A stretch of DNA of 64,000 bases, taken from NCBI GenBank assembly GCA_965248975.1, contig CBDFKU010000016.1, forward strand, positions 198,180 through 262,179, in the 5' to 3' direction. This DNA is from CBDFKU01 sp965248975 (GTDB taxonomy: Bacteria > Chloroflexota > Dehalococcoidia > Lucifugimonadales > JAGWBF01). Position 1 is the stretch's first letter, and each line of letters opens with the position of its first letter. This document shows positions 35,070-43,970 of the stretch, one piece after another. The notes beneath the pieces were generated by a model, which was not told the origin of the DNA, did not search any database, and saw nothing but the letters and a program-made list of their open reading frames with translations. The position numbers and the translations under genes were made by a program.

Positions 35070-35488
35070 TTGCCCGAGTCGAAATGGAGTTCCTTCATAA
35101 GCGTCAGCCCCGAAGGGGAGTACTTGGCCATGGCCGTATACCTTCATCTCGATGTCTCGTGGCTTTCCCTCAAGCCCCTTTGGCTGATACCCAGGTTTAT
35201 GGGTTACACCCGATCCATTCAGAGGCAACTGAGCGGAGCCAGGGGCCTAGTGGGATACTCTCTCCGCGGCGAGCTGCTCCGGCCAAGATTCTGGACTCTG
35301 TCAGTATGGGAAGATGAGGACACCCTCATGGAGTTCGCCCGCAGGGCTCCTCACGGCGAGTGATGGATGACCTGAGGCCTCACATGGCCGAGACAAAGTT
35401 TGTCAGGTGGAGACTGGCTGGCTCGGCCATCCCTCCTCCCTGGGCAGAGGCCCTCGGCCGTCTGGGAGTCTATGGCCCTCGAAAATGA
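35070..35488 (+). pseudogene. Small DUF3291/monooxygenase-like protein, frameshifted
   Basis: The first frame starts at TTG 35070 (GGAGTGAGG upstream) or ATG 35130 and runs MAVYLHLDVSWLSLKP... FWTLSVWEDEDTLMEFARR, stopping at 35363. The family normally continues with a helix and a C-terminal strand. These appear in the +1 frame immediately after the stop: VMDDLRPHMAETKFVRW and IPPPWAEALGRL, ending at 35488 with TGA overlapping the ATG of the FAD enzyme. One missing base near 35360 explains it. The retained coupling to the next gene shows the frame was intact recently, or that the break is an assembly error. Confidence 0.65.
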
Positions 35489-37143
35489 GCCGGGCCAGGA
35501 CGGAGGATGATACCGTCGACGTCGTGGTGATCGGCGGCGGCCCAGCCGGCAGCACCGCCGCCACGATGCTGGCCCGCAACGGCTGGAATGTCCTCCTCCT
35601 TGAGAGGGCCCGCTTTCCCAGAGACCACATCGGCGAGTCCCTGCTGCCCGCCAGCGTCCCCATCCTGGAAGAGCTGGGCGTGCTGCCCGCCGTCGAGAAG
35701 GCCGGGTTCCTTCCTAAGTGGGGCGCCACCATGGTCTGGGGCGTGGACCCGGCTCCTTGGAGCTGGTATTTCCGGGAAACAAACCCGAGCTATCCCCACT
35801 CTTACCAGGTCTGGCGGCCGGAGTTCGACCGGATACTGCTGGAGAACAGCCGCGCCGCCGGGGTCGACGTCCGGGAAGGCTACCACGTCTCTCAAGTCAT
35901 CTTCCAGGAGGATGCGGCCGTAGGCGTTCGTTTCTCCGCCGAAGATTCCGGCAAAGGCACGGCACGGGCCCGTTTCGTGGTGGACGCAAGCGGACAGAGC
36001 GCCTTGCTTGGGCGTGCCCTGGGGTCGCGTCGCTGGGACTCATATTTTCGGAACCTGGCCGTTTACGCCTATTTCGCCGGGGCACGGCGTTTGCCTCCGC
36101 CCGACGAGACCAACATTTTCATCGAGTCCTACTCCGAGGGGTGGTTCTGGAACATCCCGCTGCACACCGGGCTGTCCAGCGTGGGTGCGGTGGTAGACGG
36201 CCGCTCGGGCCAAGACGGGCTTCGAAGCCATGGCGCCGACGCATTCCTGGCCCGGCAGATCGCCCAGGCGCCCAACGTCGCTGAGATGCTGCAGGGCGCC
36301 GACCTGGTTTCGGGCCCCTTCGTCGCCAGGGACTGGTCCTACATCTGTGACCGGCTGGCAGGCGACGGTTACGTCATGGCCGGCGACGCGGGTTGCTTCG
36401 TGGATCCCCTCTTCTCTTCCGGCGTCCACCTGGCCCTCATGTCGGGTGTGCTGGCGGCAGCCTACGTGACCACCGCCCTGAAGGATCCCGGCATGCGAGA
36501 GCCTGCCCGAAAGGTGTACGAGGAGCTTTATCTCAAGGAGTATAACCAGTTCCGGGAGATGGCCAGGCTGTTTTACTCCAGCAACCGTACGGCCGGCTCT
36601 TACTTCTGGGAAGCGAGACGCCTGCTGGGAGAAGAGGGCCACACTTCTCCACGACACTCGTTCATACGCGCGGTGGCGGGCCAGTCGCCCCTCGGCTACG
36701 AGCGCGCCGTGATGGCCCGGGGCGAGCCGCCCACTGCTTTCCTCTCGGGCGTTCGGGAGGCGGAAGTGGAGTACGCCGCTCGGCGTGCGAAGCTGGCCGC
36801 ATTGCGCGCAGCCGGTGGCGACCCCTTTGTCTCACCTCATCACGCTGTGCCGCGACTGGCCGAGGGCGTCGGAGTGGAGCGGAAGCCGGTAATCGGGGAA
36901 GGCGAGTTCGTTTGGGGTCACGTCCTCATCACGCCCTGGCAGCCCGAGGGGACCCCGTGCAGCGGTCTGGTGGCCGGGCTGGTATCGCTGATTGACGGGC
37001 GGACCTCGGTGAGCGAGCTTCTGGAGAAGCTACACGGGGGAATCGGCGAAGATCAGGCCGGTCGAATGGCCTGGGACACCATCGCAACGCTGGAGATACT
37101 CTACCTGGACGGTGCTATAGCCGAGCTGCGAGGTCCACGGTAA
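35485..37143 (+). CDS. FAD-dependent oxidoreductase resembling flavin-dependent halogenases
   Basis: 552 residues. The ATG is chosen at 35485 because it overlaps the preceding stop as ATGA and begins just before the dinucleotide-binding VVVIGGGPAGSTAAT. PRDHIGESLLP is the halogenase/geranylgeranyl-reductase-type signature, and EGWFWNIPL fits the GWxWxIP motif reported for flavin-dependent halogenases. DGYVMAGDAGCFVDPLFSSG is the second FAD motif. The C-terminal 150 residues form an extra domain. A halogenase is plausible, but monooxygenase or reductase relatives share much of this. No partner flavin reductase is seen nearby, though a luciferase-like enzyme is 460 bases upstream. Confidence 0.8.
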   Translation: MSRARTEDDTVDVVVIGGGPAGSTAATMLARNGWNVLLLERARFPRDHIGESLLPASVPILEELGVLPAVEKAGFLPKWGATMVWGVDPAPWSWYFRETNPSYPHSYQVWRPEFDRILLENSRAAGVDVREGYHVSQVIFQEDAAVGVRFSAEDSGKGTARARFVVDASGQSALLGRALGSRRWDSYFRNLAVYAYFAGARRLPPPDETNIFIESYSEGWFWNIPLHTGLSSVGAVVDGRSGQDGLRSHGADAFLARQIAQAPNVAEMLQGADLVSGPFVARDWSYICDRLAGDGYVMAGDAGCFVDPLFSSGVHLALMSGVLAAAYVTTALKDPGMREPARKVYEELYLKEYNQFREMARLFYSSNRTAGSYFWEARRLLGEEGHTSPRHSFIRAVAGQSPLGYERAVMARGEPPTAFLSGVREAEVEYAARRAKLAALRAAGGDPFVSPHHAVPRLAEGVGVERKPVIGEGEFVWGHVLITPWQPEGTPCSGLVAGLVSLIDGRTSVSELLEKLHGGIGEDQAGRMAWDTIATLEILYLDGAIAELRGPR

Positions 37144-37176
37144 CTCCACTGCTAAGGGTGTACCCCCTCAGTGGAG
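37144..37176 (+). terminator. Hairpin after the FAD enzyme gene
   Basis: CTCCACTG and CAGTGGAG form an 8-base stem around an inner GGGT/ACCC stem. There is no T-run after it, so intrinsic termination is uncertain; it may protect the 3' end. Confidence 0.4.
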
Positions 37177-37257
37177 CGTGGGTAATCACTCTTCTTCGGG
37201 GAGTGGCGCTTTGGTAACCTCTTATCTAGGGGGTGAGGCAGATAGCTGAGGGAGGGC

Positions 37258-37530
37258 ATGATGACCAGCACGAGTCTGATAGATTCCAGGAACCTGATAC
37301 CCGAGCATCAAGCGGTTCTGAGGCAATATGCCAGGAGAGCCGTGCTTCATGATGAGGCCCTCGCCGATGGCGAAGAGGCCGACAAGGACCATCGTATGAA
37401 GGAGTTCCTGGCTATGGGCGCTGCCCTCAAGCTGACCGAGCGGGAAATGATGGACCTGGTTTTCGGAGGTCTCCTTACGGTAAAACGGGGATGTGACTGC
37501 CCAACCTGCCGGTCCCGCCCCCGCGTGTAG
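37258..37530 (+). CDS. Small hypothetical protein with CxCxxC tail
   Basis: 90 residues, mainly helical, ending RGCDCPTCRSRPRV, a possible metal-binding cluster of three cysteines. GAGGGC precedes tandem ATG codons at 37258 and 37261. It sits just before the transhydrogenase on the same strand. The family is not recognised; a redox or metal role is only suggested by the cysteines. Confidence 0.6.
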   Translation: MMTSTSLIDSRNLIPEHQAVLRQYARRAVLHDEALADGEEADKDHRMKEFLAMGAALKLTEREMMDLVFGGLLTVKRGCDCPTCRSRPRV

Positions 37531-37553
37531 CGGCGGAGCTTGTGGGCTTGGAC

Positions 37554-38978
37554 ATGAGCGACTCGTACGACTTCGACCTGCTGTGCATCGGGAGCGGCCC
37601 TGCGGGCCAGAGGGCTGCTGTACAGGCGGCCAAGCTCGGTAAACGTGCTGCCGTCATAGAGAAGCGACGAACTTTGGGAGGCGTCTGTCTGGACACCGGG
37701 ACGATACCCAGCAAAACCCTCCGTGAGGCCATGATCAGCTTCTCCCGGGCCCATACCGACGGATGCACCTGCAGCGGCGGCCGCCCCACCGCCGGCCATT
37801 TGCTGGCCAGGGTGGGGACAGTAGTTGGGCGAGAGGTAGAGGTCGTCGAGGACCAGCTGCGCCGCAACAACGTCGTGACAATTCACGGCCAGGCCAAGTT
37901 CTACGATCCCCACACCGTCACCGTCCTCGGAGACGACGGATTGCATACGGTGACCGCGGCCAGCATTCTGATCGCCGTTGGGACACGGCCAGCTCCGCCT
38001 CCCAGTATTCGTACGGAAGAGCACCTGGTCATCACCAGCGACCAGGTGACGGAGCTGACGCGCCTGCCTCGGACCATGGTTGTGGTCGGCGGGGGAGTCA
38101 TTGGCATCGAGTACGCCTCGATATTCTCTGTGCTGGGCATCGGGGTGACCGTGGTGGAGCAGAGGGAGCGGCCACTGGAGTTCCTTGACGGTGAGATACT
38201 GGACGAGCTGATCCACCAGATGCGCAACCGTAACGTCACTTTTCACCTTGGAGAGGCTGTCGCGGAGATGAATGTCTCAGAAGGTGTGCCACAACAGGTG
38301 GTGATACTTCTGGAGTCCGGCAAACGCATCATATGCGACCTCGTGCTGTACGCGGTTGGGAGGATCAGCGAGACGGACCGGCTCAACTTGGGGGCAGCGG
38401 GCCTGGAAACTAATGCCCGGGGAAGGCTGGAGGTGGACTGGCAGTTCCGCACCGCAGTCGACCATATCTTCGCCGCGGGAGATGTGATCGGGTACCCCAG
38501 CCTGGCGGCCACCTCCAGCGAGCAGGGAAGGCTCGCGGCCTGCCACGCTTTCGGCGTCCCCACGGGTCTGATGGCGGGGCATTACCCGGTGGGCATCTAT
38601 TCGGTCCCCGAGATATCCATGGTGGGGTCGTCAGAGCAAGAGTTGCGGGAGAGGAAGGTGCCCTACGAGTCCGGGGTCGCCCGCTACCGGGAGATCGCCA
38701 GGGGGCAGATCCTGGGCGATGACAGCGGGTTCTTCAAGATGCTGTTCCACCGAGAAGACCGGCGGTTGCTGGGAGTGCACGCCATCGGCACCGGCGCCAC
38801 CGAACTGATCCACATCGGGCAGGCGGTCCTGGGGCTGGGAGGCGGCCTGGACTATTTCCTGGAAACCACCTTCAACTATCCCACCCTCGCCGAGTGCTAC
38901 AAGGTTGCCGCCCTGGACGCCCACAACAAGCTCTCCCTGAGCCAGCCTCCGCTGCCCCTGGAAAAGGTTTATGCCTAG
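37554..38978 (+). CDS. sthA: Soluble NAD(P)+ transhydrogenase (SthA-like)
   Basis: 474 residues of the class I pyridine nucleotide-disulfide fold. The FAD motif LLCIGSGPAGQRAAVQAAKL is followed by GGVCLDTGTIPSKTLREA, in which the redox partner cysteine of dihydrolipoamide-type enzymes is replaced by Thr (CxxxxT). That replacement is typical of SthA, which moves hydride between NADPH and NAD. The second nucleotide motif VVVGGGVIGIEYAS and the dimerisation domain (FLETTFNYPTLAECYKVA) are present. GTG 37542 is an alternative start. It may supply NAD(P)H balance for the neighbouring oxygenases. Confidence 0.88.
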   Translation: MSDSYDFDLLCIGSGPAGQRAAVQAAKLGKRAAVIEKRRTLGGVCLDTGTIPSKTLREAMISFSRAHTDGCTCSGGRPTAGHLLARVGTVVGREVEVVEDQLRRNNVVTIHGQAKFYDPHTVTVLGDDGLHTVTAASILIAVGTRPAPPPSIRTEEHLVITSDQVTELTRLPRTMVVVGGGVIGIEYASIFSVLGIGVTVVEQRERPLEFLDGEILDELIHQMRNRNVTFHLGEAVAEMNVSEGVPQQVVILLESGKRIICDLVLYAVGRISETDRLNLGAAGLETNARGRLEVDWQFRTAVDHIFAAGDVIGYPSLAATSSEQGRLAACHAFGVPTGLMAGHYPVGIYSVPEISMVGSSEQELRERKVPYESGVARYREIARGQILGDDSGFFKMLFHREDRRLLGVHAIGTGATELIHIGQAVLGLGGGLDYFLETTFNYPTLAECYKVAALDAHNKLSLSQPPLPLEKVYA

Positions 38979-39247
38979 GCCAGGTCAGTGAGAGCAGGCC
39001 AGACAACGTCGAGCCCGCACTAGTCCGCTTAGCGGCCCAGACGTCCACAGCTCCCCAGTATATTGATCCGAGCCTCGATTCCTGGGGCGAGGCTTTTCCA
39101 GATCTCAGACACATTCCCCGTGTCCCTCAAATCCTCGACCACGCTCCCGGGAACCAATCTCCGTCGTACTGCGTCGTAACAAGAGGAGCCTCGAGTAGGC
39201 GCCCGCTGTCACAAAAACCCGACGGCGCATTATACTGGGAGGGTTCC

Positions 39248-39751
39248 ATGAAGCGATTAGTCTCTCTGTTGGTACTATCAACCGCACTGTTGCTGGCTGT
39301 CGCCTGTGGCGCCAGCGGAACGCCCACGCCTACCTCCACCGGTCCGGGCACGAGCCCAACGGCCACCCCAACTCCACCACCACCTTCTCCCACACCGACG
39401 CCCCATGGCGACCCGGTCACCGGCACGCCGACGTCTGCCCCCACCCCTGGAATGCCCCGTACCCCCGTTCCCACCGCCACTCCAACCCCCTCGGCTTCGC
39501 CCATATCGACGCCGGATTCCGCCGTGGCGGAGGCTCGACAGGCCGTGGTGGATGCTATAGTGTCGCTTACCGCAGATCTTCCGCCCCATGACCACTTACG
39601 AACCGAGAACCCAACGAAGAATGGATCGGAGTTCGACGTGAACAAGTACTTCTCAGCCTTGCCTCTCCTGACCATGGAAGAAGGACTTGAACTTGACTAC
39701 GTGTATGAGTTCCCTGGGCTGCTGGGGGTTCCAATCATGATTCCTTCGTAG
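39248..39751 (+). CDS. Lipoprotein with Thr/Pro-rich linker
   Basis: 167 residues. The signal peptide MKRLVSLLVLSTALLLAVAC has the lipid cysteine at 20. A low-complexity Thr/Pro/Ser stretch (about 25-95, TPTPTSTGPGTSPTATPTPP type) and a short globular end follow. GGGAGG precedes the ATG by six bases. The globular part is only about 65 residues and stops 170 bases before the IS1182-type transposase gene, so the gene may have lost its 3' part. The function is unknown. Confidence 0.75.
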   Translation: MKRLVSLLVLSTALLLAVACGASGTPTPTSTGPGTSPTATPTPPPPSPTPTPHGDPVTGTPTSAPTPGMPRTPVPTATPTPSASPISTPDSAVAEARQAVVDAIVSLTADLPPHDHLRTENPTKNGSEFDVNKYFSALPLLTMEEGLELDYVYEFPGLLGVPIMIPS

Positions 39752-39923
39752 AAAGGCCTGTTAGAGATGGACCCTGGAGTGCGAGGGTGTCTGGCAGGGA
39801 GGCGCCACGGGCTGTCGGCTGCTGACCTCACCGCCCTTGGGGCTGCGCTCAGGACAAGCAGGATCCCGTGCAGTACCCCTTCCGTGGCTCAGGGCGCCCG
39901 ATGGAAGTTATGGAGCGGGGCCC

Positions 39924-41624
39924 TCACGCGGCTGCGACCGCAGGTACCGTCCCGGCCTCCGGCTGAGCCGTGTTTTCCATCTCCACCAGGCGTGCATGGA
40001 CCATCCGCTTGAAGTTGCACGCCAACGCCTTCAGGTAGACGGCAAGCCGCACCCGACGGCCCCCTCGCACCCGCAAGCGCCCAAGCCCGTGGGCGCGCTT
40101 CAGCTCGGAGTTTGTCCCCTCTATCCCGGCCCTTATGGCATACCGCTTGCGCCACTCCTCGGTGGCCTCGGCCCGCCGCCGCCCCTCGATGTTCACCTTC
40201 ACCAGGTCCGCCTTGAGGACGTAGGCCCCCGCACGCCGGTCCAGCTTCACCGGGCAACGGGACCGCAAGGGGCAGAGCTCGCATGTTGCCCTGGCAAAGT
40301 GAACCTCTACCCGCTCCGGCGCATCCTCCAGCTCGTACTCCTCGACGGACCGGTGCCCGGCGGGGCACACCGTGGCCTGCTCCCCGGTGACGTCGATCTG
40401 GAAGTCCGCCCCAGTGAGCGGCGGCGGTCCGTCTCCCTCTCCTTCGTGGGAGTTCCCCGGCGCCGACCCCGCCACCGGGCTCACCAGTTCCGTCCCCCGG
40501 CGCGAGGCCTCGAAGGCGTTGCGGCCCGACCCATACGCCGTGTCCGCGAAGAGCTCGTCCGGTCGGACCTTCCGCTCCGCCAGCCCGTCAACCAGCGGCA
40601 CAGTCACGTCGGTGTCGCTCCCGCTGGATGGGGTCACCTCTACATGAGTGATCAACTGGGTGGCGTTCTCCGCATGGCAGGTCTCCGCCACCTGTACCTC
40701 GTACCCCTTGCCTTTGTGCCCGCTGTAGGTGGCCTCCGGGTCGTGGGGCGATTGCAGGGAATCGGACCGCACCTCCTTCGGGTCCCTGAGGGTGATGGGC
40801 ACCGCCCCTTCCCCTGCGTCGTCATCGCCCTCTCCGGGGCGCCCGTCCCTCTTGTTGCCCACCACACACTGCTCCCGCAGCAGCCTCTCCAGCAGCCGGT
40901 ACTCCTCCAGTTGGGCGGCAGCCGTGCCACGGAAGCCGTCCACCAGCCGGTAGAGGTCCCGGGCACACACGCCAAGCCTTCGGCGACCCTCCCCCGAGCG
41001 GGCGTCCTCGTAGTCGGTCGCTTCTGCTTCTTCCTTCAAGTAGCGCCTCACAAGGCCCTCTGGGACCACACGGCGAAGCTCTGGGTGCTCTTGGCTCACG
41101 GCCCGAAGGAACAACCGCATCGTCTCACAGAACAGGCCGAGGCGGGTGAGGGTGGCGATGTTGCTCATGATGTGGGTGGAGTCCAGCCGCTGCTTTCCGG
41201 TGCGTATACCCAGCGCCTGGATGATCCGCTCCGTGGTCTCCTGGAAAGCCAGCCGGCCACCGTCGTGCTGCATCAGGCGAACTCGGAAGTTGTGTAGCGT
41301 CTTCTGGGGGAGGTGGGTCTCCTCCATATCCAGCCGCAGGGCGTGGTGCCAGAGCAGATTGAACTCCAGCTGTTCTAGGGCTTCATCGTCGGTGAGGTTG
41401 AACATCTCTTTGAGAAGGTGGACCCCGAGGACCGTCTGCACCGCTCGGTTGGGACGGCCGTTGTCCGCGCAGTACATCGGAGCAAAGCGCTCCTCGTCAA
41501 TCAGGGGGAGCGCCTCGTTCCGGAAAACCTCGGCCCAACTCCGCTCCAAGCGCCTGGCCTTCTTCGGCGGAACCAGGAACTCGGACTGCCACAGGCTCAC
41601 CTGTGGGTCTCGCTCTCGGAACAT
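39924..41624 (-). CDS. IS1182-family transposase
   Basis: 566 residues from ATG 41624, which follows GGGAGGTGAGC. The N-terminal DUF772-like domain (AEVFRNEALPLIDEERFAPM ... TVLGVHLLKEMFNLTDDEALE) precedes the catalytic core, with the first acid in GKQRLDSTHIMSNIA and the C-terminal DDE_Tnp_1-type region (KRYAIRAGIEGTNSELKRAHG) giving the glutamate. The frame is intact. The element has cut the PLD/helicase gene at about 41705, so the right end is near there. The left end is not identified and no matching inverted repeats were found. Confidence 0.9.
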   Translation of the reverse strand: MFRERDPQVSLWQSEFLVPPKKARRLERSWAEVFRNEALPLIDEERFAPMYCADNGRPNRAVQTVLGVHLLKEMFNLTDDEALEQLEFNLLWHHALRLDMEETHLPQKTLHNFRVRLMQHDGGRLAFQETTERIIQALGIRTGKQRLDSTHIMSNIATLTRLGLFCETMRLFLRAVSQEHPELRRVVPEGLVRRYLKEEAEATDYEDARSGEGRRRLGVCARDLYRLVDGFRGTAAAQLEEYRLLERLLREQCVVGNKRDGRPGEGDDDAGEGAVPITLRDPKEVRSDSLQSPHDPEATYSGHKGKGYEVQVAETCHAENATQLITHVEVTPSSGSDTDVTVPLVDGLAERKVRPDELFADTAYGSGRNAFEASRRGTELVSPVAGSAPGNSHEGEGDGPPPLTGADFQIDVTGEQATVCPAGHRSVEEYELEDAPERVEVHFARATCELCPLRSRCPVKLDRRAGAYVLKADLVKVNIEGRRRAEATEEWRKRYAIRAGIEGTNSELKRAHGLGRLRVRGGRRVRLAVYLKALACNFKRMVHARLVEMENTAQPEAGTVPAVAAA

Positions 41625-41669
41625 GCTCACCTCCCCCGCCCAGGTGCAGCACCTCGCCGCTTCCACACA

Positions 41670-42167
41670 TTATCCCTGCCTTGCCCCAGCTTGGCGAGGG
41701 GTTTTTACGAACGAATCAAAGTTGCTGGAACCAACAGTGGCCGCGATCGGTTGGAATCGGTCTGCGCCACCTGAGGGAAGGTCGCCGTAGAAGATGTAGC
41801 TCTTGGCGTGGAGAAAGCCCTCTCGATAGGCGCGCACACCCACCATGTCGCGACGCAGAAACGCTATGAGGTCTTCCACGGCTCGAAGGGTTGCCTCGTC
41901 GAACGGCGCCACATTCAGCTCTTGGGTCAGCCGTCGGGCGGACCGGGGTCGAAGTCCTACAGCCTCACCATCACTCGGTTCGTCGCCCAGCAACAGGCGG
42001 AAGCTGCCCAGTCTCTGTAGGCCCTGCTGGAGTAGGGTGAAGCCTCGAACGTTGAAGTAGGCAGTGGCCACGTCCAGGGACCGGCCAACGTGTTCCTCCA
42101 GGATGCCGTTGAGGACATCCGCCATGAGGTGATGCTGGTTGTCTATGACATAAGGAATGCCACGCAT
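41670..42167 (-). pseudogene. PLD-type helicase (anti-phage), N-terminal fragment
   Basis: The first about 153 residues read YVIDNQHHLMADVLNGILEE, GRSLDVATAYFNVRGF, LGSFRLLLGDEPSDGE and EGFLHAKSYIFYGD, ending GSSNFDSFVK. This matches the phospholipase-D-like N-terminus (HxK plus GSSN) of large PLD-SNF2 helicases found in defence islands. The frame then runs into IS1182-element sequence and stops. The helicase part is absent from the window. The gene was the downstream partner of the DUF4926, DUF6883 and methyltransferase genes. Confidence 0.75.
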
Positions 42168-42172
42168 AGCGC

Positions 42173-42415
42173 TTAAACAGCCATCTTCACCGTACGCGCA
42201 TGGGTGATGTCTTCGCTGGATACCGGACGCGCCTGAGACGGTAGAACAGTGGCGACGGCTACCGTGTCGCCGTCGAGCGCCATGAACTCCACCACGAAGG
42301 CATCTCCACCTGGGTGCACGTGTACGATGACGCCGACGTCGCCTGGCTTCAACTCTTCGGCTTCATCTCCAGTAACGTCAGCAGTAAGCACGATCTGATC
42401 ATGTTCCTTGAACAA
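42173..42415 (-). CDS. DUF4926-like protein
   Basis: 80 residues from TTG 42415, chosen because AGGAGGTGA lies directly upstream; an upstream TTG would start inside the previous gene. LFKEHDQIVLTADVT, then LKPGDVGVIVHVHPGGDAF and VEFMALDGDTVAVATV show the SH3-like DUF4926 pattern. It begins five bases after the DUF6883 stop. These two families often sit together and may be a paired module. The function is unproven. Confidence 0.78.
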   Translation of the reverse strand: MFKEHDQIVLTADVTGDEAEELKPGDVGVIVHVHPGGDAFVVEFMALDGDTVAVATVLPSQARPVSSEDITHARTVKMAV

Positions 42416-42419
42416 CTCT

Positions 42420-42758
42420 TCACCTCCTACGGGGATACGCTGTAATGAGTCTGGGGTAATCGCTACCAATCTCTATCTGCCAGACAGTTCGCACCCGGGG
42501 ATTGCGTCCATCCGGCGATTGGAGTGGGCCATCTACAATATACCGCGAGCCATAGGCGTTCTCCACGACCTTGATGACCTCATGTTTTGCGCCGTGGCTC
42601 CGCAACCCCTCCGCCAATCTCTGCCACTGCTCCATGCTAAATCCTAACGAAGTGAAGAACTCGGCCTTGCCGCGGCCACGTGGATGATTCGACGATAGGA
42701 GATATCCTGCTATCTTCGCTCGTTCGACACGGGCTTGCTCTGCGTTGGGGAGTTTCAA
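42420..42758 (-). CDS. DUF6883-like protein
   Basis: 112 residues: KLPNAEQARVERAKIAGYLL, SNHPRGRGKAEFFTSLGF, then GSRYIVDGPLQSPDG and TVWQIEIGSDYPRLITAYP. This is the DUF6883 pattern, a small protein commonly encoded beside DUF4926. It overlaps the methyltransferase C-terminal segment by four bases (ATGA) and carries the ribosome site of the next gene in its own end. Translational coupling suggests a toxin-antitoxin-like or accessory pair inside the defence operon; this is inference. Confidence 0.78.
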   Translation of the reverse strand: MKLPNAEQARVERAKIAGYLLSSNHPRGRGKAEFFTSLGFSMEQWQRLAEGLRSHGAKHEVIKVVENAYGSRYIVDGPLQSPDGRNPRVRTVWQIEIGSDYPRLITAYPRRR

Positions 42759-43957
42759 CTAGCATTCTCTCGGACAGTTTCCATTTGAGGTACTGATCCA
42801 TCCGGATTCAGACCAACCAGCTGCCAGATAATCCTATCTGTCGCTGCATCTAGAGCTTTGAATTTCGAGTTACATCGCCTGGTTTGGGTGAGCAAATCGT
42901 TGAAACGCTCCCGTATTTGCGTCTCGATGGAAAAAGGGTCAACAGCACAAGCACTGCGATTTCTCCTAAGAAGTTGGGTGAGCCACTCCCAATCCTGTTG
43001 GTCCATGTCGGCTTGACCTCCTTGCAGGCGTGTGCGGCCAGTGAATCTGTCACGATCAATCCCGCACGTAGTGAACAACCATGTTGCGAAGTCTTCTATC
43101 AGGGTTTGCCGTAACTCCCGCAGTCTGGTTAATTCCTTGCCGGATGCAGCCAGAGCGTCATGGATTGAGTTCGGCCAAGCGTTAGAGGTGGTTGACGTAC
43201 TTCCGATCTCCTTAAGAACCTCAGTTTCCCAACTGACAACAGAGTCAGCCTGGTCGAAGGTCAATAGACTCTGCCAGCGGTCCTCGTCGGATTCCTGGAC
43301 CGCTCCGTTGGAACGCTCGATCCGGTCAAACCTAGGAATAGGTAAAACGTTAACCTCGTATTCGTTGACGCTGTTGTTCGTGCTGGTGAGACCGAACCTC
43401 CACTCTGAAAGGGAAGAGTTGAAGAGTACCAGAATGGTATAGATGTCGTAGTTCGCTTCATCTATGAAATACCTGATTTTGTGCACGCAATATTGACCCG
43501 CAGGAATAACTGCCGCGATAAGTCGCCGACTGTTGTCAATGGGAGAGCTCTCTTGAAACCCCACGCGCGCGCTGTTGTGATGACTCACTCGCCTGTCATT
43601 GGCGAATTCCCGGAGAAAGTCGGCTTCCCTCAAATAGAGTGGCTGGCCCTGTTTAGGCTCCGGGAGTAGTACATAGCGGTTGACGTTCGCACCCCGCAAT
43701 AACCGAGGGCCGACCGGCTCGTTGCTCGTAAGGTGCCAATTCTTGGCATTCGTCATCAGTTCGCCCAGATAGCATTTCGCTACGTCCTGCCAGCTCGTTA
43801 CCTTCTGGCAAGCCCTGACTGTTCTCCAGCGCTCCATGTCTGGCTGCGACATATTGGGTATGCAAAGAGATTCAGGATCGAGATCTGCTATGTCGGAAAG
43901 ACAGAGATCGTTGCTGGCTGGCACGTCTTGGAATGACTGGCCTGGGTAGATTCTCAA
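42755..43957 (-). pseudogene. Eco57I-type DNA methyltransferase, C-terminal part (IS-split)
   Basis: 400 residues. The sequence SLCIPNMSQPDMERWRTVRA, GPRLLRGANVNRYVLLPEPK and YDIYTILVLFNSSLSEWRF is the target-recognition region of large Eco57I/TaqI-C-type enzymes. The frame opens right at the IS edge (TTG 43957), with no ribosome site. It belongs with the N-terminal part at 45262-48798; the two halves meet at APISVRM | RIYPGQSF. Confidence 0.8.
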
Positions 43958-43970
43958 GTGGACCCCATCA

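Noticed and set aside
39837..41297. 486-codon rightward open frame
   Set aside because: Antisense of the intact IS1182-family transposase.
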